Shown: in pieces, positions 53,427 to 61,489 of the stretch
Layout of the letters: each line of letters starts with the position of its first letter
How positions within the stretch are numbered: position 1 is the first letter of the stretch
Source: Caryophanales bacterium UBA6356
GTDB lineage: Bacteria > Bacillota_I > Bacilli_A > RFN20 > CAG-826
Length of the DNA stretch: 64,000 nt
NCBI GenBank assembly: GCA_002440125.1
Contig: DJRQ01000035.1
Span: 1 to 64,000 of the forward strand
Reading direction: 5' to 3'
Notes under the pieces: model-generated
The model's database searches: none
What the model was told of the DNA's origin: nothing
Seen by the model: the letters and a program-made list of their open reading frames with translations, nothing else
Made by a program: the position numbers and the translations under genes

Positions 53427-54227
53427 TTAAGAGTCTTTTTTGCGCGGGAGATAGCGGATGGTTTCGTAATTGTCCAAAGAACTACTCACTTCCACCATAT
53501 AGGTATAAACTTGTTCCCTTAAAAGTTTCGTCCTTTCGCCTAGAGGCTTGCTCATATCCGGCTCGAAAACGCCACTCACATGCATTACGACGCGAGGAGA
53601 GAGAAAACGAAGGATCTTCCTTTTCTCGTAAGTCACGCATGTGGCAACAACTGGCCTTCCCAAAGAAGCTGGATAGGTGAAGGATTTTTCCGAAAAAGGG
53701 CGGATGCGCGTGCAATAAGGCCAAATATGGGCTTCTGGGAAAATAAGAATGGCATTGCCGTGCTTGATATGCGCCTCCACCGCGTCAAGGAAGGATTTCG
53801 TTTGCTCGCTATAGCTAGGCAAAGGAAGCGCTCCAATCATCGTTTCGATGGGGCGAAGGGCGGATTTGGAGACGGCTTCATTAGAGCAAAGCACGAATGT
53901 TCTCCTTGGTGGGATAAGCCAAACGGGCGCAAAGAAAGCATCCCCGATAGAAGTATGGTTTCCATAGACGAAGAAACCCTTCCTCCCCAATCTTGCCTTC
54001 CGGAATTTTCTTTTCCCCCGAATCTTAAAGCCATAGACGAGCTTGCCGACAACCCAAAAAACGGGGATAGCGATGATGTAATAGAGAATCCCGCTAAAAA
54101 GCCAATAGAACGGCGATTTGTGATAGAACTTGAAGTTTTTCGGAAGGGGCTTATGCTTAAAGCTCTTCGTGCCGGCGAAGTCGTCTTTCAAGGGGTCGTC
54201 ATAATAGACAATCTTTTTTTCTTTCAT
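53427..54227 (-). CDS. PlsC-like acyltransferase of a glycolipid cluster
   Basis: Lysophospholipid acyltransferase-family protein of 266 residues. The HX4D motif is NHTSIGD near residue 90, and FPEAHIWPY near 158 replaces the usual FPEGTRS, so the acceptor may differ from lysophosphatidic acid. A hydrophobic segment at about 40-60 probably anchors it. It overlaps the glycosyltransferase gene by four bases and follows a membrane protein, suggesting joint work on a membrane glycolipid. Confidence 0.75.
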   Translation of the reverse strand: MKEKKIVYYDDPLKDDFAGTKSFKHKPLPKNFKFYHKSPFYWLFSGILYYIIAIPVFWVVGKLVYGFKIRGKRKFRKARLGRKGFFVYGNHTSIGDAFFAPVWLIPPRRTFVLCSNEAVSKSALRPIETMIGALPLPSYSEQTKSFLDAVEAHIKHGNAILIFPEAHIWPYCTRIRPFSEKSFTYPASLGRPVVATCVTYEKRKILRFLSPRVVMHVSGVFEPDMSKPLGERTKLLREQVYTYMVEVSSSLDNYETIRYLPRKKDS

Positions 54228-55375
54228 GCTTTTTTGTCTTTTTTCAGTTTGGCCGTCTCATGAACCATTTCGACCATTTTCTCCATGCAGGTGTCGAAAT
54301 CGAATTGGCCAACGTAAGTTTTATAGAGCTCTTGGTTCTTTTTCCTTTCCAAAGGATGCTCTATCCAATAATCGATTCGACTGGCAAGATCCTTAAAGGA
54401 ATCCTCTTTGAAAAGGTTCTTATCCGTCAAAGCGAAGGTCTTGGTGGCGCTAAGAGGCGAATCATTGATAAGCGGGGTAAGTCCCGAGGCGATGGCTTCA
54501 AGGCAAGAAATCGCTTCGATCTCCACGCGTGAGGCATGGACATATAAATCGGCCATCGATAGGAGTTCGATGAGCTCAGGATGCGAATAGAACTTAAACA
54601 AAGGATGAAGACCGCGTTTTTTGGCTTCTTTTTGGAGTTCTTCCAAACGAGGGCCGCTGCCAGCTAAAACAAGTTGGATATCATCCTTGTGCTTCGAGCA
54701 AGCGACAGCCTTGATGAGAAGCTTCTGATTCTTCTCTTTGCTATAGCGGCCCGTCATCACGATGACGAATTTATTCTCCCATTCGGGAAGGCGCTTCACG
54801 TCAAGCTTTTTGAAATCGCGGGAGACGCCGTTAGAGATAACAACGCCCGGCGTTTTTTTGCCAATGGCCTTCTCAAAGACCCCTTCGATAAAGGAAGTCG
54901 GATAGTGAATGGTGTCGACGTATTGATAGAAATGCTTCCACATCCATTTATAGACGCCGCGATTCACTCTTGTGCTTCGGATGAGATTAAAGAAATGGGC
55001 GGTGACGTTTTCTGCCTGGACATGGAATCCGGCACTTACCGGAATCCCCATTTCATGGGCCATTTTAACCGTTTTCAAGCCAGCTGGAAAAGGCATCATG
55101 ATATGGACTTCATCCGTGCCTTTAAGCGCTTCTATCAAGGTACTCGCTTTCGGCTTGGCCAAACCGACCCCATTATGGTCGACGATGGGTTGAAATATGC
55201 CAAAGTTGTAACGGGGGAGAACATAGAAAAAATCTTCGCCCTCTCGCTCCGCGTCAGGACAAACAACCCGAACTTCGTCGCCCGCTTTTTTTAAAGCCTC
55301 TATTAAATGAAGAGCCGCGATGGTCGTGCCATTGTTCGGTTTCCCCAAGACATCGCAAATTACAGTAACTATCAT
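54224..55375 (-). CDS. GT4 glycosyltransferase (diacylglycerol glucosyltransferase-like)
   Basis: Retaining GT-B enzyme of 383 residues. The N-terminal part opens MIVTVICDVLGKPNNGTT, and the donor domain has FVIVMTGRYSKEKNQKLLIKA and the EX7E-type region VEIEAISCLEAIASGLTPL. The pattern resembles the monoglucosyl-diacylglycerol synthases of Bacillota. It may build glycolipids or the anchor of lipoteichoic acid. It lies 1 base from the upstream membrane protein gene and overlaps the acyltransferase. Confidence 0.8.
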   Translation of the reverse strand: MIVTVICDVLGKPNNGTTIAALHLIEALKKAGDEVRVVCPDAEREGEDFFYVLPRYNFGIFQPIVDHNGVGLAKPKASTLIEALKGTDEVHIMMPFPAGLKTVKMAHEMGIPVSAGFHVQAENVTAHFFNLIRSTRVNRGVYKWMWKHFYQYVDTIHYPTSFIEGVFEKAIGKKTPGVVISNGVSRDFKKLDVKRLPEWENKFVIVMTGRYSKEKNQKLLIKAVACSKHKDDIQLVLAGSGPRLEELQKEAKKRGLHPLFKFYSHPELIELLSMADLYVHASRVEIEAISCLEAIASGLTPLINDSPLSATKTFALTDKNLFKEDSFKDLASRIDYWIEHPLERKKNQELYKTYVGQFDFDTCMEKMVEMVHETAKLKKDKKA

Positions 55376-55376
55376 G

Positions 55377-56012
55377 CTATTCTCCGTCTATATCTTTGAA
55401 AGTGATCTTCGCGCTCGCCAATCTCCCCGTAAGGAAACGTTCTTTTTTCCGTTCGGCGCTATCGAAGAAGATTTTATCGAAAGCCTCCCAAAAAAGCACC
55501 CATTCGGCGGTGCTTAGCAGCTCCGTGGCAATAAGAAACAAAAAATTGAGACCCGGGTCTTTCGAACCAAGCTGGTTCGAAAAAGCGCTCACGATGGCAA
55601 AGGCCAGCAAAAACAAAATGCCAACCTGGGTCATAATGAAAACCGCTATATGGCTGCTTTTCTTCTTCGCTCCCAGCGAATCGAAGGAAAACAAATAGTG
55701 ATTGCGGTAAAGGGAGGCGATCTCGATTTGACGCTCTTTTAAGGAATTTCCAAGCTCAAAATCAATAGACAATGGAGCATCGGGTGGGAATTCCGAAACG
55801 ACCCTTTCGATATAGTTAAAAACCTCTCCGTTAAGCTCTTGTTTGTTGCTATAGGCATCAAAGCAAGCGTCTTCCGAAGCCAAGAAGACCGTAACATGAA
55901 AAACCCCGTTCTCGTCCTTCTTAGAAAGGAGAGCCTTCTCTCTTTCCAAGGAAGCATCCAAGCGGATGGACTCGATCTTCTCCCCTAATGCTTTAAAATC
56001 TTTTCTTCTCAT
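55377..56012 (-). CDS. Unrecognised membrane protein of the glycolipid cluster
   Basis: 211 residues that I cannot assign. The N-terminal 115 residues are soluble and charged (opening MRRKDFKALGEKIESIRLDA), followed by two hydrophobic segments near 120-143 and 153-175 and a short basic tail. First gene of a three-gene unit with the GT4 enzyme and the acyltransferase. A TAGAAT -10 ends 9 bases before the ATG, so it probably has almost no 5' leader. Confidence 0.65.
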   Translation of the reverse strand: MRRKDFKALGEKIESIRLDASLEREKALLSKKDENGVFHVTVFLASEDACFDAYSNKQELNGEVFNYIERVVSEFPPDAPLSIDFELGNSLKERQIEIASLYRNHYLFSFDSLGAKKKSSHIAVFIMTQVGILFLLAFAIVSAFSNQLGSKDPGLNFLFLIATELLSTAEWVLFWEAFDKIFFDSAERKKERFLTGRLASAKITFKDIDGE

Positions 56013-56021
56013 ATCCCAACT

Positions 56022-56027
56022 ATTCTA
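56022..56027 (-). promoter_or_regulatory. -10 element of the glycolipid cluster
   Basis: TAGAAT on the minus strand, 9 bases before the start codon at 56012. The -35 region is poor. Confidence 0.35.
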
Positions 56028-56570
56028 CAATAGCCGAAAAGGAAGAAAAAGAAAGACTTCTTTGGGCTTATTCTATCGATGGAAGCTACATCTTTCTTTC
56101 AAAAGACGCCAACTTCCCATAAGCTTTGCCTAACCTTCGAAACCGATTTCTCCATATTCGCGCAAAAATGATTCCAAGGGACTTTCTCTCTTGCTATAGA
56201 GCCAAAAACAAGAAGCTCCGATAAAGCGCATGGATGGAGCCTCGTTAAACAAAGTAGCCAGAATGAATAACGTTTTAAAAAAGAAGAAACGATAGGAAAT
56301 GCTAAAAGCCAGCCAAATGAGGGGACGTTTCTAAAATCCTTTCTTCGGAGCCAAATGAATCCGCCGAAAAAATCGAAAAAAGCAAAATCCTCTCTATCGC
56401 CATCAAGGATCTCGAAAAGCTTTGAGGAAAACACAAGGTATCGCTTGGGGAAGAAAGAAAGACTTTTTGTAAATAATGCCGATTCGAGAAAGAGGAAACG
56501 TAGAGGTGCAAGACGCAAGAAAAAAGGGAAAAGACAAAACAAGAGCAAAAAAACTCCCCTCAAAAAGCAA
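56028..56570. other. Gene-poor region between glycolipid cluster and initiator tRNA
   Basis: About 540 bases with no convincing gene. A minus-strand frame from 56605 to 56099 begins next to the tRNA 3' end and runs through its terminator; it has a chance-like FGSIAR motif and an unnatural mix of Phe and Leu. I see no promoter, SD or family match, so this is either a decayed gene or spacer. Confidence 0.5.
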
Positions 56571-56595
56571 AAAATAAAACCCTGGCGAACCAGGG
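56571..56595 (-). terminator. Terminator of the initiator tRNA
   Basis: CCCTGG and CCAGGG around a TTCG tetraloop (56580-56595), then TTTTATTTTTT on the minus strand. Confidence 0.9.
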
Positions 56596-56606
56596 CATAC
56601 TTCATT

Positions 56607-56681
56607 TGGTTGCGGGGAATGGACTTGAACCATCAGCCTTCAGGTTATGGGCCTGACGAGCTACCATTGCTCTACCCCGCG
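56607..56681 (-). tRNA. Initiator tRNA-fMet (CAT)
   Basis: 75 nt with encoded CCA. The first acceptor pair is C1 x A72, unpaired, and the D stem has A11-U24: both mark an initiator. The anticodon stem TCAGG/CCTGA closes the loop CCCATAA, anticodon CAT. Two features are unusual: base 33 is C rather than the almost universal U, and only two of the three G-C pairs next to the loop remain (29-41 is A-U). Confidence 0.95.
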
Positions 56682-56693
56682 ACAAGCTTTGTT

Positions 56694-56721
56694 ATCATAG
56701 CATCGATTTTGGCTTTGACAA
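56694..56721 (-). promoter_or_regulatory. Promoter of the initiator tRNA
   Basis: TTGTCA (-35), 16-base spacer, TATGAT (-10) on the minus strand, 12 bases before the mature 5' end. Confidence 0.65.
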
Positions 56722-56793
56722 GGGGGTTAAGACGCTTTTTTGGCCTTTTCGGCGTCCCGAAAAAGAAAACAGGACGGCTAAAACGCGAAAAAA

Positions 56794-59112
56794 CTATTTG
56801 TTTGGGGAATCTATTTTCTCGATGGTGTAGACCCTGGTCCCAAAATCAAAGAGGACCCTGGTATCGCCGTTTAGCCCCGTCCCCTTCCATCTTTCGCTTA
56901 ATGGCAATTGCTTGGCGCTTAATAGCTTTCCCGAAACCACTTGATCGAATTTCTCATTGGCAAGGCTCTTCCTTTTGGATAAGGCCAATAGGGCAAAACC
57001 CTCTTCGTTAAGATGAATGGGCGAAAGATAGTTTACAAGATAGCCAAAAGAGGAGATAGGAAGCGCCTCTTCTCTGTCCCTCACGCGATATAGAGCGAGA
57101 TCCTCTAGGCCTTTTGCCGAAAGATATTCCCTTTCGCCATTAAGATTGTTCACCGAATAAAAGGTCGAGACCAAAGCCTTCCCCTCTTTTAAGACTTCCC
57201 AGCTTTCGCGTCTAAAATCGTTATCGAGAAAGGTTTCAAGGCGAAAGAAATCCCCGAATTGCAAAAGGAAACGATGTTCTTTATAGAAGCCTATTTGCTT
57301 TTTTATCGAGGAAAGCTCCACTTTTGAAAGATCCAAGAGATCGAGCTCATAGCCAAGGACGCCGAAAGAAGCGACGTCGAACTTGTTCTCAAAAGAGGTC
57401 TTCCTCATCGTTTGGCTATTGATTTTCGAAGAGACGTGATTGGATAAAGCGCTTAAGGGGAAGAAATAAGAAGCGCTTCTTTCGATCCGAATCCGTTCGA
57501 AGCTATCCGTGCAATCGCTTAGCCAGCTTTGATCGAAGTAGCGAAGCATGCCATAATCGAAGCGATTCCCGCCACTCGCGCAATTCTCCAAAAGCGCGTT
57601 CGGGAAGCGGCGACGGATTTCTTTCAAAACGGCATAAAGCCCCTTCATATAGTCCATCATGTAGGCGCCATTATTCCCGGGCACTTCTCCAAGTGGCCGA
57701 TTGAAATCCCACTTAAGGTAAGTGAGATTGGGGATGGAAAGGACTCTCGAGACGGAGGCGACGATAAATTCCTGAACCTCTTTTTTCGTGAGGTCCAAAA
57801 CGTATTGATGTCGCCCTAAAAGAGGTTCGCCCGAGGTGCTTTTTATTATCCAATCGGGATGGCGTCGATAAAGGTCGCTTTCCTTAGAAACCATTTCCGG
57901 CTCCATCCACGTCCCAAAGCCAAGTCCCAACTTCTTGGCGTAGGAAGATAAGCCTTCGAGTCCAGAAGGCAACTTCTTGGAGTTGCAATACCAATCTCCG
58001 AGGCTTCTTTTGTCGTCTTTTCTTTCCCCAAACCAGCCATCATCCAAGACGAAAAACTCGATGCCAAGTTCTTTCGCCTTTCGCATGAGGCGATGGATTC
58101 TGTTTTCGTTAAAATCCATTCCGGTAGCTTCCCAATTGTTATAGAAAACGGGCCTTTCCTTAGAAGCGTTCCCCTTAGGAAGAACATGATTCCTCATAAA
58201 AGAGTGGAAATTGTGAGAGAGGCCTTCTCTCCCTTGGGGCGAATAGCTCATCAAGGAAATGGGAGAAAGAGCGCTTCCGAAGGGGGGAAGGGTTTTTTCG
58301 AACAAAAGATCGGATACCCCTTGATGAACGCGGATACGACCTGAAATATCGCGATCGATTTCGGCGAAGAAGGAGCCGCTATAAAGGAAAGAGAAGCCAT
58401 ATGCGCTCTCCATGGATTCCTCTTTCGAAAGAAGGAAGAAAGGGGCGAGGCGGTTCGAGGAAGCGCCGCTGTCGCTATAAAGGAGAGTCGTCCCTAATGG
58501 CACTTTTCTTCTTTCTTCGTGAAGCTCATTCGCCCACGCTCCGCCAAAGGTCGATAACATATAGCCTTCGTCGTTTAAAAGAAGGGAAAAGGAGGACAAT
58601 CTAAGGATTGATAGAGGCCCATCTCCCCCATTTCGAATTTCGATATAGCGGCCTATCACATCTTCTTTCGGATAAACAAGATAATGAAGAAGGAGCCGAA
58701 TATCGTTTCTTTCTTCCTTTAAACAGACGATGAGTTCCTCCCCATCCCCATATGGAGAGGGGAAATCGAGGTTTTCTTGTGCCTTACGAAGACGATAGGA
58801 ATCGTAGAGGAAGGAGAAAGAGGCCCTTTCCTCCGTTTTCAAAATCAAAGAGGGCCGAGAAGGATTGCCTCCAAAAGGAAGAGTCGCTTCCAAGGGCTCC
58901 TGGTCCAAGGTGAAGTTTGGGTTATCCTCGCATAAATAAAGGGAAGAACCGCTGGGATTATTCACTTTTAGCCCGAAAGAAGGGATTTCCTCCTTTCGGA
59001 TTTTGGAGCCGAAGTGATCTAGCACGAGTCGCTTATTCGAATCTACTTCCAGCAAATAAGAGCTTTCCTTCCCAGAAAGAAGGAAAAAAGAGGGAAAAAC
59101 TTCAATGCTCAT
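56794..59112 (-). CDS. Alpha-galactosidase (GH36)
   Basis: Releases alpha-1,6 galactose from melibiose, raffinose or galactomannan side chains. 772 residues with an N-terminal beta-sandwich and a catalytic barrel. Key motifs are VLDDGWFGERKDD, LKWDFNRPLGEVPG with the nucleophile Asp, ENCASGGNRFDYGMLRY, and SDCTDSFERI with the acid/base Asp. No signal peptide is visible, so it is probably cytoplasmic. Start 59112 begins MSIEVFPSFF, with GAGAGGG just before. It is divergent from the beta-galactosidase with 40 bases between the two starts, implying shared control. Confidence 0.92.
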   Translation of the reverse strand: MSIEVFPSFFLLSGKESSYLLEVDSNKRLVLDHFGSKIRKEEIPSFGLKVNNPSGSSLYLCEDNPNFTLDQEPLEATLPFGGNPSRPSLILKTEERASFSFLYDSYRLRKAQENLDFPSPYGDGEELIVCLKEERNDIRLLLHYLVYPKEDVIGRYIEIRNGGDGPLSILRLSSFSLLLNDEGYMLSTFGGAWANELHEERRKVPLGTTLLYSDSGASSNRLAPFFLLSKEESMESAYGFSFLYSGSFFAEIDRDISGRIRVHQGVSDLLFEKTLPPFGSALSPISLMSYSPQGREGLSHNFHSFMRNHVLPKGNASKERPVFYNNWEATGMDFNENRIHRLMRKAKELGIEFFVLDDGWFGERKDDKRSLGDWYCNSKKLPSGLEGLSSYAKKLGLGFGTWMEPEMVSKESDLYRRHPDWIIKSTSGEPLLGRHQYVLDLTKKEVQEFIVASVSRVLSIPNLTYLKWDFNRPLGEVPGNNGAYMMDYMKGLYAVLKEIRRRFPNALLENCASGGNRFDYGMLRYFDQSWLSDCTDSFERIRIERSASYFFPLSALSNHVSSKINSQTMRKTSFENKFDVASFGVLGYELDLLDLSKVELSSIKKQIGFYKEHRFLLQFGDFFRLETFLDNDFRRESWEVLKEGKALVSTFYSVNNLNGEREYLSAKGLEDLALYRVRDREEALPISSFGYLVNYLSPIHLNEEGFALLALSKRKSLANEKFDQVVSGKLLSAKQLPLSERWKGTGLNGDTRVLFDFGTRVYTIEKIDSPNK

Positions 59113-59121
59113 TGCCCTCTC

Positions 59122-59130
59122 ATGATAGCA
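59122..59130 (-). promoter_or_regulatory. Extended -10 promoter of the alpha-galactosidase
   Basis: TGCTATCAT on the minus strand; its 3' end is 9 bases from the start codon at 59112. No -35 match. Confidence 0.45.
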
Positions 59131-59152
59131 TAAGAAAAAAGAGGGTTGAGAA

Positions 59153-61489
59153 ATGGATTTCAAGAGTAACTACGATTGGCGCTTTGTCGAAGGCTACAAA
59201 GAGAGCTATTTGAAAGATGGCCTCCCTGAAACGGCAAGAAGGGTGGACCTCCCCCATTATGGCGTCAAAACGCCACGTCACTACTTCGACTCTTCCGTTT
59301 ATCAAAAGGTTTTTTGCTACGAGAAGAGATTCGAAGTCTTTTTGGCGAAGGGCGAATCGCTCTTCCTAAGGATGGAAGGCGCCTTCCAAAAGACAAGAGC
59401 CTACCTCAATGGGCTCTTCGTCAAAGAAGAAATCACAAGCTATTTTCCGACTGTTTTCGACCTCACGCCCTTTGCTCAAGATGGGGAAAACCGCTTATTG
59501 CTGGTCGTGGATTCTCGTGAAGACAAAGCGATCCCTCCTTTTGGGAATGTCGTGGATTATATGACCTTCGCCGGCATCTATCGCCCTCTCGAACTCCAAA
59601 TCAAAAAGGAGAGCTTCATCGAAAAGGCGTTCTTTAGAGGCAAAGCCGATGGCACCTATCATATCGACGCTTCCGTGAAAGGCGAAGGAGAGCTTTTCTT
59701 CTCCCTTTCCAAAAACGGCCTTCCCATTCGGGATTTCAAAGAGAAAGAAGGACGGATATCCGATATCGATCCATGGGACATCGATAATCCGGTCCTTTAT
59801 TCTCTAAAAGCCTCCCTTAGAAAGGATGGCGTCCTTCTTGACGAAAAGAAGATGCAAATCGGTTTTCGCGATATCGAATGGAAGAGAAATGGCTTCTATC
59901 TAAATGGAAAGAAGAGAAAGCTCCTTGGCTTGAATCGACACCAAAACTACCCCTTTATCGGCGCCAGCGCGACCAAAAGCCTTCAAGAACTCGATGCCGA
60001 CATCTTGAAAAGGGAAATCGGCGTCGACGTCGTTCGCACTTCCCATTATCCCCAAAGCGAAGATTTCTTATCGCGAGCCGACGAAATAGGCCTTTTGGTG
60101 ATTGATGAGGTGCCGGGATGGCAATATGTTTCGAAAGACGAAAAGTGGCGTCAAGTCTTTCTGTCCTTCATCGAAAGAATGGTTCTAAAGGAAAGGAACC
60201 ACCCTTCTTTAATCGCCTATGGCGTCCGAATCGACGAAAGCGAAGACGACGATGAACTCTATTCGAAAGCCAATGAAATCGCCCATCGCCTTGATCCGAG
60301 TCGAAAGACGCTTGGCGTCAGGAACTTCAAAAAAAGCAGTCTTTTGGAAGATATCTACGCCTATAACGATTTCTCAGGCGGCGACGTCCAACATGGATTG
60401 ACCAATCCGAAGACCATCACCAAAGCCAAAGCCCCGCTTCTTATAAGCGAATTCGCCGGCCATATGTTCCCGACCAAAGCCTTCGATAATCCTTCTCGGA
60501 GAGAAGAACAAGCTCTCCGTCATCTGAAGGTGATGGACGACTTCTATAAGCACCCAAACCTTTCCATGGCCATTGGCTGGTGCGCATTCGACTACAACAC
60601 CCACAAAGAATTCGGAAGCGGAGACGCCATATGCTACCATGGGGTAAATGACATCTATCGAAACCCCAAAGAAGCGTCTTTCGCCTATAAAAGCCAGAAA
60701 GAAGAAGGAACGGTTTTGGAGGTCCTTGGGAGCTTTATCACCGGCGATAACGACGAGGCTTTGATGAAGCCTCTTTACGTCCTCACCAATTGCGACTTCC
60801 TTTCTTTATATGCCAAAGACGCCTTTATCGGTCGTTTTTACCCAAATGCCGAAGCCTACCCCCATTTGCCCCATCCGCCGATATGCATCGACGATTGGAT
60901 CGGCGAAAGTTTTAAGGAAGGGCTTTCGAAAGGGAATTCCAAAAGAGTCGTCTCCCTTTTGAATGCGATCGCCTCGAAAGGGGTCGCCCATTTAGGGATT
61001 GGCGATTATTTGCGATTCGCTTCCATCGCTCTAAGAACCGGACTAAAGGTCAAAAACATCACTTCCCTTTATTACAAATACGTCACATCCTGGGGGAAAG
61101 AGGCTAGAATCTATCGTTTGGAAGGTTATAAAAACGGAAAGAAGGTCATCGAAAAAAGGCTCTCTTTATCCACTTCGTGGCATATCGAAGCTTCTTTTTC
61201 CAAAGAGACACTCGAAAACAAGGAAACCTACGACACCTTGATGGTTCGACTTCTCGCCAAGGACGAAAATGGGAGCATTCTCCCCTATTTCGACGAAGTC
61301 GCCTCGCTTTCTTTGGAAGGCCCTTTGGAAGCGCTTAGCCCCACTCGACTGGCATTTTCGGGAGGTCGTCTTTCTTTTCTTATTCGTTCCAAAGACACCA
61401 AAGAAAATGCCTTGGGCCATATCCGGATTGAGATAGAAAAAGAAGTTCTAAAGAAAGATATCGAAGTGCTTTCTTACCACCTGTTATAG
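59153..61489 (+). CDS. Beta-galactosidase/glycoside hydrolase family 2
   Basis: GH2 enzyme of 778 residues with sugar-binding, Ig-like and barrel domains: FNGLFVKEEITSYFPTVFDLT-like contacts (YLNGLFVKEEI), then GLNRHQNYPFIG, VDVVRTSHYPQ, IDEVPGW. The acid/base Glu is E362 in YGVRIDES and the nucleophile E433 in LISEFAGHMFPTK. The residue before the acid/base, normally Asn (NE), is Asp361. After the barrel about 200 residues form extra beta domains. No signal peptide. SD GAGGG is before the ATG. Beta-galactosidase is the best guess; other GH2 activities are possible. Its 3' end overlaps the convergent DUF2804 gene by 16 bases. Confidence 0.85.
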   Translation: MDFKSNYDWRFVEGYKESYLKDGLPETARRVDLPHYGVKTPRHYFDSSVYQKVFCYEKRFEVFLAKGESLFLRMEGAFQKTRAYLNGLFVKEEITSYFPTVFDLTPFAQDGENRLLLVVDSREDKAIPPFGNVVDYMTFAGIYRPLELQIKKESFIEKAFFRGKADGTYHIDASVKGEGELFFSLSKNGLPIRDFKEKEGRISDIDPWDIDNPVLYSLKASLRKDGVLLDEKKMQIGFRDIEWKRNGFYLNGKKRKLLGLNRHQNYPFIGASATKSLQELDADILKREIGVDVVRTSHYPQSEDFLSRADEIGLLVIDEVPGWQYVSKDEKWRQVFLSFIERMVLKERNHPSLIAYGVRIDESEDDDELYSKANEIAHRLDPSRKTLGVRNFKKSSLLEDIYAYNDFSGGDVQHGLTNPKTITKAKAPLLISEFAGHMFPTKAFDNPSRREEQALRHLKVMDDFYKHPNLSMAIGWCAFDYNTHKEFGSGDAICYHGVNDIYRNPKEASFAYKSQKEEGTVLEVLGSFITGDNDEALMKPLYVLTNCDFLSLYAKDAFIGRFYPNAEAYPHLPHPPICIDDWIGESFKEGLSKGNSKRVVSLLNAIASKGVAHLGIGDYLRFASIALRTGLKVKNITSLYYKYVTSWGKEARIYRLEGYKNGKKVIEKRLSLSTSWHIEASFSKETLENKETYDTLMVRLLAKDENGSILPYFDEVASLSLEGPLEALSPTRLAFSGGRLSFLIRSKDTKENALGHIRIEIEKEVLKKDIEVLSYHLL

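Noticed and set aside
53580..54263. A 227-codon plus-strand frame antisense to the PlsC-like gene
   Set aside because: The minus strand has the HX4D motif and coupled overlaps; the plus frame has no site or motif.
56099..56605. A 168-codon minus-strand frame with an FGSIAR motif like a nucleotidyltransferase
   Set aside because: It starts at the tRNA 3' end, passes through the terminator hairpin, has no SD and has no further family motif.
56355..57011. A 218-codon plus-strand frame containing GMDLNHQPSGYGPDELP
   Set aside because: That peptide is the well-known false translation of the antisense of a Met tRNA; the frame runs through the tRNA, its terminator and the alpha-galactosidase end.
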